Source: Clostridia bacterium DTU022
Lineage (GTDB): Bacteria > Bacillota > Dethiobacteria > DTU022
Direction: 5' to 3'
Assembly: GCA_001512835.1 (NCBI GenBank)
Contig: LFRQ01000033.1
Span: forward strand, 1-51,795
DNA: 51,795 nt
Shown here: positions 16,846 to 27,012 of the stretch, piece after piece
Layout: the number at the start of each line of letters is the position of its first letter
How positions within the stretch are numbered: the stretch's first letter is position 1
Program-made: the position numbers and the translations under genes
The notes under the pieces: generated by a model
The model's input: the letters and a program-made list of their open reading frames with translations, nothing else
Databases searched by the model: none
What the model was told of the DNA's origin: nothing

Positions 16846-19518
16846 ATGAGCAAGAAGATAATTCCGCCGGCCTATGACCCCTCCCAGGTGGAGAGCAGGC
16901 GTTACCAGTTCTGGCTGGAAGGAGACTATTTCCGGGCCGGGAAGCGAGCTGACCGTCCCCCCTTTACCATCGTCATTCCGCCTCCCAATGTTACCGGTTC
17001 CCTGCACATGGGGCATGCCCTGGACAATACCCTGCAGGATGTATTGATCCGCTGGCGCCGCATGCAGGGCTACGATGCCCTGTGGCTGCCCGGCACCGAT
17101 CATGCCGGCATTGCCACCCAGATCCGGGTGGAGGAGCACCTGGCCGCCGAAGGGCTCACCCGCCATCAGTTGGGCCGGGAGGCATTCCTGGAGAAGGTTT
17201 GGGAATGGAAGGAGACCTACCACCGGCAGATTGTAAACCAGCTGCAGCGGCTGGGGGTATCCTGCGACTGGTCCAGGGAGCGCTTTACCCTGGACGAGGG
17301 CTGCTCCCGGGCGGTGCGCAAGGTTTTTGTGGATCTTTATCGAAGAGGCCTCATCTACCGGGGCAACTATATGATCAACTGGTGCCCCCGGTGCAATACC
17401 GCCCTTTCGGACATCGAAGTGGAGCACCAGGAGGAGGCGGGAACCCTCACCTATATCCGCTATCCCCTGGTGGACCGGGAAGGGGAGATCGTGGTGGCCA
17501 CCACCCGGCCGGAGACGATGCTGGGCGATACGGCGGTGGCCGTGCACCCCGATGATGAGCGCTACCGCCACCTGGTGGGCGCCAAGGTTCTGCTTCCCCT
17601 CATGAACCGGGAGATTCCCATTATCGCCGACGAGTACGTGGATCCCGAATTCGGTACCGGGGCGGTGAAGATCACCCCCGGCCATGATCCCAACGACTTC
17701 GAAATCGGGCGGCGCCACGGCCTGGAGGAGATCCAGGTGGTGGGGGAAGACGGCCTAATGACCGCGGCGGCGGGTCCCTATGCCGGGATGGATCGCCTTG
17801 AGTGCCGCGCCCAGGTGGTCGCCGACCTGGAAGCCCAGGGCCTTATCCAGAAGGTGGAGGAGCACCAGCATGCCGTGGGGCATTGCCAGCGCTGCCACAC
17901 CGTGGTGGAGCCGCTGGTCTCTCAGCAATGGTTTGTCAAGATGAAGCCCCTGGCCGAGCCGGCCATCAAGGCCGTGCAGGAGGGGCGGACGGTCTTTATC
18001 CCGGAACGCTTTACGCGGATCTACCTCAACTGGATGGAGAACATCCGCGACTGGTGTATCTCCCGCCAGCTCTGGTGGGGGCACCGGATTCCCGCCTGGT
18101 ACTGTTCCTGCGGCGAAATAGTCGTGGACTACGATACTCCGGAAAGATGCCCCCGCTGCGGCGGCAGCGAACTGGTACAGGACGAAGATGTCCTGGACAC
18201 CTGGTTCAGCTCGGCCCTGTGGCCCTTCTCCACCATGGGCTGGCCCGATGAGACGCCGGATCTGAAGCGCTACTTCCCCACCAGCGTCCTGGTGACCGGT
18301 TATGATATTATCTTTTTCTGGGTGGCGCGGATGATCTTCATGTCCCTGGCCTTCATGGGCGAGGTCCCCTTCCGGCACGTTTATATCCACGGTCTGGTGA
18401 GAGACGCCCTGGGGAGAAAGATGAGCAAATCCCTGGGCAACGGCGTCGATCCCCTGGAGGTCATCGAGGCCTACGGGGCCGATACCCTGCGCTTCACCCT
18501 GGTTACGGGACAGGCTCCCGGCAACGACCAGCGCTTTCGCCAGGAAAACGTGGAAGCGGGGCGCAACTTCGCCAACAAAATCTGGAATGCTTCCCGCTTC
18601 GTGTTGATGAACCTCCCGGAAGGGGCCGAGAGGGAGCAGTTGATTCTGGACCCGGACCGGCTTCCCGAACACCTGAACCGGGCCGACCGCTGGATCTTGC
18701 ACCGCTTCAATGAGACCGTGGCCGCCGTTACCGAGCAGCTGGAACAGTACGAACTGGGCGAGGCGGCCCGGCACGTTTACGAATTCCTCTGGAACGACTT
18801 CTGTGACTGGTACGTGGAGCTGAGCAAGGCCTACCTGTACCGGCAGGGCGAAGAGCCCGGGGTTGAGCGGGACCGGAACCGGACCTTGAGCATACTTCTT
18901 TTTGTCCTGGACGGGGTGATGCGCCTGCTCCATCCCTTTATGCCTTTTATTTCCGAGGAAATATGGCAGCACATGCCTTTCCGGGAGGCGCCCCTGGTGG
19001 TCTCCTCCTGGCCCGAAGTGCGGGAGGCCCTGCGCTTCCCCAAAGAGGCGGCGGAGATGGCCCGGGTTCAGGAAGTGATCCGGGTGCTGCGCAACCTGCG
19101 CAGCCAGGTGCAGTTGCCTCCGGGGCGGCGGGTGCCGGCGGTGGTTCGTCCCGACGAAGAGATCCGCGCCTGCCTGGAGGAAGAAAGCCACCAGATTTCC
19201 CGGCTCTCCTTTTCCGAGCCGCTGACTGTGGACAGCAGGGCGGAAAAACCGGACAAGGCGCTGACGGGAATTGTGGGCAAGGATATCGAAGTATACCTCC
19301 CCCTGGCCGGGGTGATCGACCTGGAGAAGGAAATCCGGAGGCTGGAGAAGGAGCTCAAGCAGGTCCAGCAGGACCTGCAGCGCACCCAGAAAAAGTTGAA
19401 CAGCCAGGGCTTTCTCAGCCAGGCTCCCCCCGAGGTGGTGGCCAAGGAGCGGCAGCGCCAGGAGGAACTCCTCGCCAGGCAGGATAAGCTAACGGAACTC
19501 CTTAATGGTTTGAGGTAG
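16846..19518 (+). CDS. valS: Valyl-tRNA synthetase
   Basis: 890-residue class I synthetase. It has [15 protein letters not shown] (HIGH-type motif), an inserted editing domain (about 190-340) that hydrolyses mischarged Thr-t[16 protein letters not shown] (KMSKS motif), an anticodon-binding helical domain and a C-terminal coiled-coil arm (about 825-890, [19 protein letters not shown]). Two Cys pairs (YCSCGE and CPRCGG) suggest a zinc knuckle before KMSKS. ATG 16846 has GAGGTGA at good spacing; an in-frame ATG further upstream would lie on the promoter. folC starts 6 bp after the stop. Confidence 0.97.
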   Translation: MSKKIIPPAYDPSQVESRRYQFWLEGDYFRAGKRADRPPFTIVIPPPNVTGSLHMGHALDNTLQDVLIRWRRMQGYDALWLPGTDHAGIATQIRVEEHLAAEGLTRHQLGREAFLEKVWEWKETYHRQIVNQLQRLGVSCDWSRERFTLDEGCSRAVRKVFVDLYRRGLIYRGNYMINWCPRCNTALSDIEVEHQEEAGTLTYIRYPLVDREGEIVVATTRPETMLGDTAVAVHPDDERYRHLVGAKVLLPLMNREIPIIADEYVDPEFGTGAVKITPGHDPNDFEIGRRHGLEEIQVVGEDGLMTAAAGPYAGMDRLECRAQVVADLEAQGLIQKVEEHQHAVGHCQRCHTVVEPLVSQQWFVKMKPLAEPAIKAVQEGRTVFIPERFTRIYLNWMENIRDWCISRQLWWGHRIPAWYCSCGEIVVDYDTPERCPRCGGSELVQDEDVLDTWFSSALWPFSTMGWPDETPDLKRYFPTSVLVTGYDIIFFWVARMIFMSLAFMGEVPFRHVYIHGLVRDALGRKMSKSLGNGVDPLEVIEAYGADTLRFTLVTGQAPGNDQRFRQENVEAGRNFANKIWNASRFVLMNLPEGAEREQLILDPDRLPEHLNRADRWILHRFNETVAAVTEQLEQYELGEAARHVYEFLWNDFCDWYVELSKAYLYRQGEEPGVERDRNRTLSILLFVLDGVMRLLHPFMPFISEEIWQHMPFREAPLVVSSWPEVREALRFPKEAAEMARVQEVIRVLRNLRSQVQLPPGRRVPAVVRPDEEIRACLEEESHQISRLSFSEPLTVDSRAEKPDKALTGIVGKDIEVYLPLAGVIDLEKEIRRLEKELKQVQQDLQRTQKKLNSQGFLSQAPPEVVAKERQRQEELLARQDKLTELLNGLR

Positions 19519-19523
19519 GCCAG

Positions 19524-20897
19524 ATGCTGCAAAGTGCCTATAACGAGGCCGTGGATTGGATACACAGTCTCGGCCGCTTTGGAATGAAGCCGGGTCTGGA
19601 GCGGATCCAAGCCCTGCTGGAGCGCCTGGGCAACCCCCAGCGCTCGCTTCGCTATCTCCATATCGGAGGCTCCAACGGAAAAGGATCCACGGCAGCCATG
19701 GCCGCCTCGGTTCTGCAGGAAAGCGGCTACCGGGTCGGCCTCTACACTTCCCCCTATTTGATTGCCTTCAGCAACCGCATGAGCATTAACGGGGAGGACA
19801 TTCCTCCCGGTGAACTGGTGGAGTTGGTGGACCGGGTCCGGCCTCTGGTGGAGGAACTGGAAAGGGAGCCCGGGCCGGGAGCCCTCTCCCAGTTCGAGGT
19901 GGTAACCGCCCTGGCCTTCCTCTTCTTTGCCCGCCGCCGCCCGGACCTGGTGATCCTGGAGGTGGGCCTGGGAGGGCGCCTGGATGCCACCAATGTGGTG
20001 ACCCCCCTGGTCAGCGTGATTACCAATATCAGCCTGGAGCATACCGCGGTGCTGGGGGATACCGTCGAGGCCATCGCCCGGGAGAAGGCGGGGATCATCA
20101 AGCCGGGCGTGCCCCTGCTGACCGCCGCCCAGGACCCGGCGGCCCTCGCCGTTATTGCCGGCGTCTGCCGGGAGCGGGAAGCGCCCCTATACCGGGTCCT
20201 CCCTCCCGGGGAGGAGCCCTGCCGGGAAGGCGCCCAGGGGGCGGCCGCCTTTGCCCCCGGACGGATCACTCCGGAAGGACAATATTTTAGCTACTGCGGC
20301 TTTGCCCGGCGCTGGGAGGAACTCTTTGTACCCCTGCGGGGGCGCTACCAGCTAAGCAATGCGGCCACGGCCCTGGCTTCCCTGGAGCTGCTGGAGCGGC
20401 ACGGCTTTGCCGTGGGGGAGAAAGCCCTGCGGCGGGGGCTGGAGAAGACCTTCTGGCCGGGGCGCCTGGAACGGCTCCGGGAGAAGCCCCTGCTGATCAT
20501 GGACGGGGCGCACAACCCTGCCGGGATGAAGGCGCTTGCTGCGGCTTTGCCGGATTATTTTCGCTACCGCCGGCTGGTGCTGGTCCTGGGGATAATGGCG
20601 GACAAGGATTACAACGCCATGCTGGCGGCTATTTTGCCCCTGGCGGATGCCCTGGTGCTGACCCGGCCCCAGATTGATCGGGCGGCCGATCTGGAAACGC
20701 TGGCCGCCGCGGCGGGCCGCTGCTTTAACGGGCCGATGCTTAAGGAAGAAGACGTGGGGCTGGCCCTTAGGAAGGCCCTGGATCTGGCCGGGGAGGAAGA
20801 TGCCGTTCTGGTTACCGGTTCTCTCTACACCGTCAGTGAAGCTCGCGCCGCCTTTCTGGCCGGCCGCGCGAGCCGGCGACATGGCTTCCCTTCCTAA
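19524..20897 (+). CDS. folC: Bifunctional folylpolyglutamate / dihydrofolate synthase
   Basis: 457 residues of the Mur-ligase fold. The ATP loop is HIGGSNGKGSTAAM, followed by the omega-loop region and TSPYLIAFSNRMSING, LILEVGLGGRLDATNV, ITNISLEHTAVLGDT and the C-terminal domain with MDGAHNPAGM. It adds glutamates to folates and may make dihydrofolate from dihydropteroate. It is translationally close-coupled to valS, the common Firmicutes order valS-folC. GAGGTAGG precedes the ATG. Confidence 0.96.
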   Translation: MLQSAYNEAVDWIHSLGRFGMKPGLERIQALLERLGNPQRSLRYLHIGGSNGKGSTAAMAASVLQESGYRVGLYTSPYLIAFSNRMSINGEDIPPGELVELVDRVRPLVEELEREPGPGALSQFEVVTALAFLFFARRRPDLVILEVGLGGRLDATNVVTPLVSVITNISLEHTAVLGDTVEAIAREKAGIIKPGVPLLTAAQDPAALAVIAGVCREREAPLYRVLPPGEEPCREGAQGAAAFAPGRITPEGQYFSYCGFARRWEELFVPLRGRYQLSNAATALASLELLERHGFAVGEKALRRGLEKTFWPGRLERLREKPLLIMDGAHNPAGMKALAAALPDYFRYRRLVLVLGIMADKDYNAMLAAILPLADALVLTRPQIDRAADLETLAAAAGRCFNGPMLKEEDVGLALRKALDLAGEEDAVLVTGSLYTVSEARAAFLAGRASRRHGFPS

Positions 20898-20973
20898 AAT
20901 TTAAAATCCTGGAGGATTTTCCCCCAGGAGGGGATAACTATATCAAAGAACCCCATAGTAAAGGAGGAGTTAT

Positions 20974-22212
20974 ATGCTCAAGGGAAACGCCATCGTTGCT
21001 CAATCGGGGGGGCCGACAGCGGTAATTAACAGCAGCGTTTGCGGAGTGGCCCAGCAGTGGCTGAAAAATGAACAGATCGGCACACTTTACGGAGCCCTTT
21101 TTGGAATCAGGGGGGTTTTGGAGGGGCGGCTGGTGGACCTGGGCGCCCAGAGCCAGGAGGTGATTGCCGGACTCCGGTATACTCCCGGGGCCGCCCTAGG
21201 TTCTTCTCGCTACAAGCTGAAGACGGAAGAAGATTATATTAAGCTGCTGGAGGCTTTCAAGAAATATAATATCCGCTACTTCTTCTACATCGGCGGCAAC
21301 GATTCCATGGATACCTGTGACAAGGTAAACCGGCTGGCGGAAAAGAACAACTACGAAATGCGGGTTATCGGCATTCCAAAAACGGTGGACAACGACCTGC
21401 CCGTCACGGATCACTGCCCCGGCTACGGAAGCGCCGCTCGCTATATCGCCACTTCCGTGCTGGAGGCCGGGATGGATCTAAAGAACTTGATCACCGGGAA
21501 CCGCATCGTCCTTTTCGAAGCCATGGGCCGGAACACCGGCTGGCTGGCGGCCGCCTCCGTCCTGGCCCGCCGGGAGCCGGGGGATGCTCCCCACTTGATC
21601 TACCTGCCCGAGGTTCCTTTCAATAAAGACCGCTTCCTGGCCGACGTGGAGGCCGTCTACCGGAAAAACGACTACGCCTTTGTGGTGGTCTCCGAGGGGC
21701 TGGTGGATGAAAAGGGGGACTACATATTTGCCGGCAAGGAACGGGACTCCTTCGGCCATGCCCAACTGGGAGGCCTGGCCGATACCCTGCGGGGCATGAT
21801 CGAGGCAGAGACGGGGGTAAAGGTGCGCACCATCATACCGGCCACCCTGCAGAGATCGGCCATGCACTGTGTTTCCGGCAATGATAACGAGGAGGCGTAC
21901 CGCCTGGGCGTGGAGGCTGTCAATATGGCCCTCCAGGGCCAATCGGGGATCATGCTCACCCTGGTCCGGGAAGAAGGGACGCCGTACCGCTGCTCCATTG
22001 GAAGCACCGAGTTGGCCAAAGTAGCCAACGTGGAGAAGAAGGTGCCCCGGGAATGGATCACCCGGGAGGGCAACGATGTGACCGCCGACTTTATCAACTA
22101 CGCCCGGCCCCTTATTGAAGGGGAGCTAAGCCTGCCGATGAAAGGCGGCCTCCCCCTCTTCAGCAGCCTGGAAGGAGTCTCCTTCCAGGAACTCCGGGTC
22201 GCCCTCCGCTAG
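20974..22212 (+). CDS. pfp: Pyrophosphate-type 6-phosphofructokinase
   Basis: 412 residues. N-terminal AQSGGPTAVINSS, then YIGGNDSMDT and GIPKTVDNDLPVTDHCPGYGSAARY. The Lys in GIPKTVDND and the Asp after GGN mark the PPi-using type; ATP enzymes carry Gly at both places. The first Asp of the usual GGDD is replaced by Asn here, a variation on the canonical PPi motif. It phosphorylates fructose-6-phosphate reversibly with PPi, saving ATP in fermentative anaerobes and allowing gluconeogenic flux. AAAGGAGGAG precedes the ATG, and a strong terminator follows at 22257. Confidence 0.93.
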   Translation: MLKGNAIVAQSGGPTAVINSSVCGVAQQWLKNEQIGTLYGALFGIRGVLEGRLVDLGAQSQEVIAGLRYTPGAALGSSRYKLKTEEDYIKLLEAFKKYNIRYFFYIGGNDSMDTCDKVNRLAEKNNYEMRVIGIPKTVDNDLPVTDHCPGYGSAARYIATSVLEAGMDLKNLITGNRIVLFEAMGRNTGWLAAASVLARREPGDAPHLIYLPEVPFNKDRFLADVEAVYRKNDYAFVVVSEGLVDEKGDYIFAGKERDSFGHAQLGGLADTLRGMIEAETGVKVRTIIPATLQRSAMHCVSGNDNEEAYRLGVEAVNMALQGQSGIMLTLVREEGTPYRCSIGSTELAKVANVEKKVPREWITREGNDVTADFINYARPLIEGELSLPMKGGLPLFSSLEGVSFQELRVALR

Positions 22213-22217
22213 TTTCG

Positions 22218-22252
22218 GTGCCAGGCACGTCAACTTTGTCAACTTTAGTGAC
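22218..22252 (+). repeat. GGTGCCAGGCAC-type dispersed repeat
   Basis: Contains the palindrome GTGCCAGGCAC followed by two GTCAACTTT units. A diverged inverted relative of the second part (TTGACAGAATTAGCAAAATG, continuing to GTTGAC) lies at 22527-22552. It is a motif type often scattered in Firmicute intergenic regions; no transposase is present here. Confidence 0.4.
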
Positions 22253-22256
22253 AATT

Positions 22257-22291
22257 TAAAAGGCCGGAGAGCAAAAGCTCCGGCCTTTTTT
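22257..22291 (+). terminator. Intrinsic terminator after pfp
   Basis: Stem AGGCCGGAG (22261-22269) / CTCCGGCCT (22278-22286), 8-nt loop, followed by TTTTT. Confidence 0.92.
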
Positions 22292-22324
22292 GCTCCCGGC
22301 GGTCTTGGCCGGTTTGCCCGCCCC

Positions 22325-22540
22325 TATTAGGTTGGGTCGGCTCCTATCCCAATCATGCGCAGCGCAATCATCAGCACATCCAGGTGTTCTGGGAGTTTAA
22401 TTAGGCCGAAGCCGAATTGTAGCCGCCGGCAAATACCCCGGTCTGGTTTTGCTTAAAAGCGGGCTTTATCTGCTGCTTATAGATTTCGGGCAGTTCTTTG
22501 TCCGGAAGCGAAACAAAGACAACAACTTGACAGAATTAGC
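22325..22540 (-). pseudogene. Possible decayed gene fragment, unidentified
   Basis: On the minus strand two stretches read like protein but in different frames. First comes about 40 codons with VVVFVSLPDKELPEIYKQQI and an end at GGYNSASA-stop. A shifted frame then reads FGLIKLPEHLDVLMIALRMI and ends GIGADPT-stop. No start codon or ribosome site was found. It could be a frameshifted remnant or chance. Confidence 0.25.
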
Positions 22541-22546
22541 AAAATG

Positions 22547-22575
22547 TTGACTGGCTCTCTAGCAGGGTGTATGGT
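22547..22575 (+). promoter_or_regulatory. Likely promoter of the apbE gene
   Basis: -35 TTGACT (22547-22552), 17-bp spacer, -10 TATGGT (22570-22575). If used, it rules out the in-frame start codons at 22567 and 22585 and supports a start at 22639. Confidence 0.5.
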
Positions 22576-22638
22576 GTTATTATGAGCCGGCGGGGGATTG
22601 TTTTCCGGAAGCCGGTTGGAAACCGGGGGCATCGATTG

Positions 22639-23775
22639 ATGAGCGGCAGGATTGTTAAAAGGACCATTTCCTTTCCACCGAAGCCTTTAAAGCCATTACC
22701 ATTAAGGGTATTCCTTTTCTCCCTGCTGGCTGCTGCTTTCCTTTTTGCCGGGGCGGGATGCGGCAAAACGGGGGAGTATAATCGCTACTCCGACAGCTTC
22801 TTTGGTACTTTTGATACCGTGGTCCAGGTGGTGGCTTATGCCAGGGACCGCCAGGAGTTTGAAGGCTACTACAACCAGATCCAGGCCCGCTTCCAGAGGC
22901 TCCACCAGCTGTACGACACCTACAATGACTACGAAGGGATCAATAACCTGAAGACCGTTAATGACCGGGCCGGAAAAGAGCCGGTCAAGGTGGATCGGGA
23001 GATCATCGACCTCCTCCTTTTCGCCAGGGAATGGCACCAAAAAACCCCGGGGCAGACCAATATCGCCCTGGGGCCGGTGTTGAAGATTTGGCATGATTAC
23101 CGCGCCGAAGGCCTTTCCAATCCGGAGAAGGCCCGGCTTCCCTCCCGGGAAGAGTTGGCCAGGGCCGCCGGCCATACCGACTTGGACCGGGTGATTATCG
23201 ACGAGGCGGCGGGCACCGTCTACCTTCCCGACAGCAACATGCGGCTCGACGTGGGGGCGGTGGCCAAGGGCTTCGCCACGGAGCTGGTGGCCCGGGAGAT
23301 GATGGCGGCCGGGATGAAATCGGGGTTAATCAGTGCCGGCGGGAATGTCCGGGCCATCGGAAAACCCCTGGACGGCAAGCGGGACCGGTGGGCCATCGGC
23401 GTGCAGAACCCCGATGAATCCATTGCGGGTGAAGAGCCCCTGGTGGATGCGATCTATGTAAATGATGCCGCCATTGTCACCAGCGGCGACTACCAGCGCT
23501 ACTATATCGTTGACGGTCGTCCCTACCACCATATCATCGACCCCAAAACGCTAATGCCGGCGGAATACTACCGGGCCGTTACGGTAGTGGCTCCCGATGC
23601 CGGCGTGGCCGACTATCTTTCCACGGAGTTGTTCCTGCTGCCCCTGGAGGAGAGCATGGCCCTGGCGGAGAGCCTGGAGGGCGTAGAAGCCCTCTGGATC
23701 ATGAAGGACGGCTCGAAAAAGTTCACCACCGGTATGGGGCAGGTCTTAAAGAGCCAGGGCGCCGGTTCCCAGTAG
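22639..23775 (+). CDS. apbE: FAD:protein FMN transferase, ApbE-type lipoprotein
   Basis: About 378 residues. A hydrophobic signal segment ends in the lipobox-like AGAGC (Cys about residue 39), so the mature protein is probably tethered to the outer membrane face. ApbE features follow: YSDSFFGTFDTVVQV, LRLDVGAVAKGFATELV (rendered NMRLDVGAVAKGFA), LISAGGNVRAIG, VTSGDYQRYY and the metal/flavin motif HHIIDPKTLMPA. The enzyme transfers FMN from FAD to Thr/Ser of target proteins such as Rnf or Nqr subunits, none of which is encoded here. The start is uncertain: ATG 22639 fits the predicted promoter, but its ribosome site is weak. Confidence 0.9.
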   Translation: MSGRIVKRTISFPPKPLKPLPLRVFLFSLLAAAFLFAGAGCGKTGEYNRYSDSFFGTFDTVVQVVAYARDRQEFEGYYNQIQARFQRLHQLYDTYNDYEGINNLKTVNDRAGKEPVKVDREIIDLLLFAREWHQKTPGQTNIALGPVLKIWHDYRAEGLSNPEKARLPSREELARAAGHTDLDRVIIDEAAGTVYLPDSNMRLDVGAVAKGFATELVAREMMAAGMKSGLISAGGNVRAIGKPLDGKRDRWAIGVQNPDESIAGEEPLVDAIYVNDAAIVTSGDYQRYYIVDGRPYHHIIDPKTLMPAEYYRAVTVVAPDAGVADYLSTELFLLPLEESMALAESLEGVEALWIMKDGSKKFTTGMGQVLKSQGAGSQ

Positions 23776-24369
<594 letters not shown>

Positions 24370-25488
24370 GTGGCGGAAAAGGTAGCCGAGAAGGGGTTCG
24401 ATGCCTATATCGGAACCAGGATGGCTGCCTTGCACTACTTGGGCGGCGCTTTTATGCCCTGGCGGGGCATGGTCGTGGTTACTGCCAAGGGAGATTGCCG
24501 CTTTTTCTACTGGGTGGGAGACGCGGCACGGGTCAAGGCGGAAGGAAAATCCATCGATATGGAGACCTACTTCCTGGCCGATCTGTTTGATGTCCTGAAA
24601 GGCTACCTGGATCAGCTGGGCATCTCCAAAGGTACCCTGGGCATGGATATTGTTCATGCCGGGAACAATGCCCTGCTGGCCCCCGGCATGCTTACCGCCG
24701 GAGAGTACTTGCAGATGTGTGCCACCTTTCCCGAGGCCACGATTAAGAACGGAACGGATTGCCTGGACGAGGTCATGTTAATCAAGGACGAGGCGGAAAT
24801 TGAACGCTTGCGGGCGGCGGCCCAGGTAGGGGACTATGGCTGGCAGTGCGGGTATGAGGCGGTAGAGGTTGGCGTTACGGAGAACTATATCGCCGGGGTG
24901 GCGGAAGCGGCAATCCGGAGAAAGGGCAGCATGTGGTCCTGGTCCGGAACCGCCGGGACGGAAGTAGGCTCCGGGGAGCGCACGGCCTACCCCTTTGGTG
25001 TAACCAGGCAGGGCACGGAGCGGAAGATAGGACCCAACGAATTTGTAATCCTGGATGTCCATGCCATGATCGATCTGTACATGGGGGACAACAGCGTTCC
25101 CATATTTATCGGGGAGCCCAACGATGCCCAGAAAAAATTGATTGAATGCTGGGAAACAGCCGTAGATACCGTGTTCAATGCTTTAAAGCCCGGCGCCTCC
25201 ATCGCCGATGTAGCGGCCTTGGGGATGTCCGTTTACAACCGCTACGGTTTGATGGAGTATGCCGTGCCCAGCTTTGGCCACGGCCTGGGGGTGTGCGCCC
25301 GGACGGAACCGAATATCACCCCCATGTCCAGCGGCATTTTAATGGAGGGCATGGTCATCGCCATGGGCGCTCACCTCTACCAACCCGGGGTGGGCGGCAT
25401 GATGCTGGAGTACCCCGTTTTAATTGGGAAGAACGGCCCCGAGAAACTGGGCAATCTCGAATTAAAAGTTCATCGAAAGAAAGTTTGA
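24370..25488 (+). CDS. M24-family (creatinase/aminopeptidase fold) protein, atypical
   Basis: 372 residues from GTG 24370. An N-terminal creatinase-like domain (about 1-130) precedes the pita-bread domain. Four of the five M24 metal ligands have counterparts: the Asp pair in VILDVHAMIDLYMGDNS, the His in FGHGLGV and the final Glu in MMLEYPVLI. The Glu of the usual MVxxxEP motif is replaced in EGMVIAMGAHLY. This resembles metal-free or altered members such as creatinase, so peptidase activity should not be assumed. The GTG has no clear ribosome site. AAAGGAGAG is well spaced for an ATT at 24334 in the same frame, which would add 12 residues (ILPIDFEKRRQA), so the true start may be a rare ATT. 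A terminator follows at 25497. Confidence 0.85.
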   Translation: MAEKVAEKGFDAYIGTRMAALHYLGGAFMPWRGMVVVTAKGDCRFFYWVGDAARVKAEGKSIDMETYFLADLFDVLKGYLDQLGISKGTLGMDIVHAGNNALLAPGMLTAGEYLQMCATFPEATIKNGTDCLDEVMLIKDEAEIERLRAAAQVGDYGWQCGYEAVEVGVTENYIAGVAEAAIRRKGSMWSWSGTAGTEVGSGERTAYPFGVTRQGTERKIGPNEFVILDVHAMIDLYMGDNSVPIFIGEPNDAQKKLIECWETAVDTVFNALKPGASIADVAALGMSVYNRYGLMEYAVPSFGHGLGVCARTEPNITPMSSGILMEGMVIAMGAHLYQPGVGGMMLEYPVLIGKNGPEKLGNLELKVHRKKV

Positions 25489-25496
25489 CTCATGGC

Positions 25497-25529
25497 GGCC
25501 CGGATATCCTATCCGGGCCTGCCTTTTTT
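25497..25529 (+). terminator. Intrinsic terminator after the M24 gene
   Basis: Perfect 10-bp stem GGCCCGGATA / TATCCGGGCC with a 3-nt loop, followed by TGCC and TTTTTT. Confidence 0.92.
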
Positions 25530-25542
25530 GCAAAGTGCAAAG

Positions 25543-25562
25543 GGGGTCAGGTCTTGAATTTT
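25543..25562 (+). repeat. Dispersed repeat GGGGTCAGGTCTTGAA, copy 1
   Basis: GGGGTCAGGTCTTGAATTTT in plus orientation, 235 bp before the ATP-grasp gene. The same core recurs at 27032 (same orientation) and at 28773, 28810 and 28857 (opposite orientation). Confidence 0.8.
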
Positions 25563-25797
25563 GACTTTTATTTTTACAGAGAAACAAAGTCTTGAAATGT
25601 AAATTTCAAAGAGGAGGCAGATCTTGAAATGGAAGATTTTGTCCCATGTTAAGAAGGAGCTTGAAATATTGCATTTCTTCTGCCATGACCAGCAAGAAGA
25701 GGAGTAGATCGCCGATAAAAAACATTATGGTCCAAATTGTTGATTCTCTCTGTTAGCTAGTATATAATTTCCCGTATCTGATAAAAGGAGATTATTG

Positions 25798-27012
25798 ATG
25801 CACCAGGTACCCGTCGTCTTACTAGGGGCCAATTATCACACTGGGTTAAGCAGTATTCGTACCCTTGGGCGCCGCGGCATTCCCGTTATTGCTCTTGACT
25901 ATAATTTTTCCTTGGCTTATGGGCTGGCTTCCCGCTATGTAAGCCGGCGCGTATTATGCCCCAATGCCGGCAGCCATGAAAAGGAATTCGTTAAATTTCT
26001 CGTTGCCCTGGCTTCGGAATTCGATACAAAACCCGTTCTCATATTCTCTCATGATGTTTATGCCCTTGTGGCCAGCAGGCACAGCGATCTGCTGTCGGAG
26101 CATTACCTTTTTCACAGGATGCCCCGGGGCCTGCTGGAACAGATCGTGAACAAGAAGGGTCTTTACCTCCTGGCTTGCCGGCACAACATGAAAATGCCGC
26201 TCACTTTTTTCCCCGGCAGCGAGAAGGAGGATGAAGAAGTCGCCTCCCGGGTTGCTTTTCCCTGCCTGGTCAAGCCCTCTGTTTCGTATCTATTTACCAA
26301 GAAGTTCAGGAAGAAGCTTTTTGTAGCCCACGATGAAAAAGAACTGTATGAAGAGCTGCGCCTGGCCCGTGAAGCCGGCATCGAGATCATGGTTCAGGAG
26401 CTGGTTCCGGGCTTCGATGATAAGATGTATGTCCTGGATGTTTTTATCGACCGGGAGGGGCGGGCTACCCATACCATGACGGCTCAAAAGATCCGCCAGT
26501 TTCCCGCCAACTTTGGGTCCTCCACCCTTACGCACCAGCTGCCTGTTCCCGAACTATATGATCAGGGGGTATCTTTCCTGCAGCGCATCGGCTACCGGGG
26601 TTATGGGGAAATCGAGTTTAAACGGCACGCGGAAACAGGGGAGTTTTACATGATTGAAGTTAATGCCAGAATGAGTTCCCTTAACCCCCTCTTTGATGCC
26701 TGCGGCTTGGAGTATCCATATATTATCTACCGGGACCTGATCGGCGACCCCCTTCCCCCCTTGCACCTGGACCGGCATCTAAACTACGCTTTTTACCACT
26801 TCTACGAAGATTATTTTGCCGTGCGCCAGTACCGCCGGGCCCAGCAGCTTAGCTGGAAAGAAATTATTAAGCCTTTCCTGGCCCACAAGAAAAAATATGC
26901 CGTCTGGGCGCTGGACGATCCCCTCCCCACCCTCTATTTCTGGAAGGTTGTTTTCGCCAGGCTCTGGGGAAAATTTGTTTCGAAGTGGAGGAAGAAGGCG
27001 TTCAGCCTTTGA
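25798..27012 (+). CDS. ATP-grasp family protein (COG3919-like)
   Basis: 404 residues. An N-terminal nucleotide-binding-like domain (VVLLGANYHTGLSSIRTLGRRG) is followed by an ATP-grasp domain. Supporting features are FPCLVKPSV (ATP Lys), IMVQELVPGFDDKM (hinge Glu) and GYGEIEFKRH with MIEVNARMSS (metal-binding Glu and Asn). Such enzymes form carboxylate-amine or thiol bonds via acyl-phosphate; the substrate cannot be told. AAAAGGAG is spaced for ATG 25798. Codon usage and AT content are higher than in neighbouring housekeeping genes, and copies of the dispersed repeat stand on both sides, so it may be an acquired gene. The adjacent gene encodes an unrecognised membrane protein. Confidence 0.85.
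   Translation: MHQVPVVLLGANYHTGLSSIRTLGRRGIPVIALDYNFSLAYGLASRYVSRRVLCPNAGSHEKEFVKFLVALASEFDTKPVLIFSHDVYALVASRHSDLLSEHYLFHRMPRGLLEQIVNKKGLYLLACRHNMKMPLTFFPGSEKEDEEVASRVAFPCLVKPSVSYLFTKKFRKKLFVAHDEKELYEELRLAREAGIEIMVQELVPGFDDKMYVLDVFIDREGRATHTMTAQKIRQFPANFGSSTLTHQLPVPELYDQGVSFLQRIGYRGYGEIEFKRHAETGEFYMIEVNARMSSLNPLFDACGLEYPYIIYRDLIGDPLPPLHLDRHLNYAFYHFYEDYFAVRQYRRAQQLSWKEIIKPFLAHKKKYAVWALDDPLPTLYFWKVVFARLWGKFVSKWRKKAFSL

Larger units (their letters stand above)
22213..22638. other. Intergenic region pfp-apbE
   Basis: 426 bp with the pfp terminator, a dispersed repeat and its possible inverted partner, a possible gene remnant on the minus strand and the apbE promoter. Confidence 0.6.
25489..25797. 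other. Intergenic region M24 gene-ATP-grasp gene
   Basis: 309 bp with a terminator, one clear dispersed repeat (25543-25562) and two further short echoes of its CTTGAAAT part (near 25590 and 25623). A possible 27-codon ORF (TTG 25624 to TAG 25707, after GAGGAGG) is too short and featureless to call. Confidence 0.6.

Noticed and set aside
25624..25707. A 27-codon ORF (TTG start after GAGGAGG) before the ATP-grasp gene
   Set aside because: It is too short, lies in repeat-like sequence and has no recognisable features; kept only as a note.
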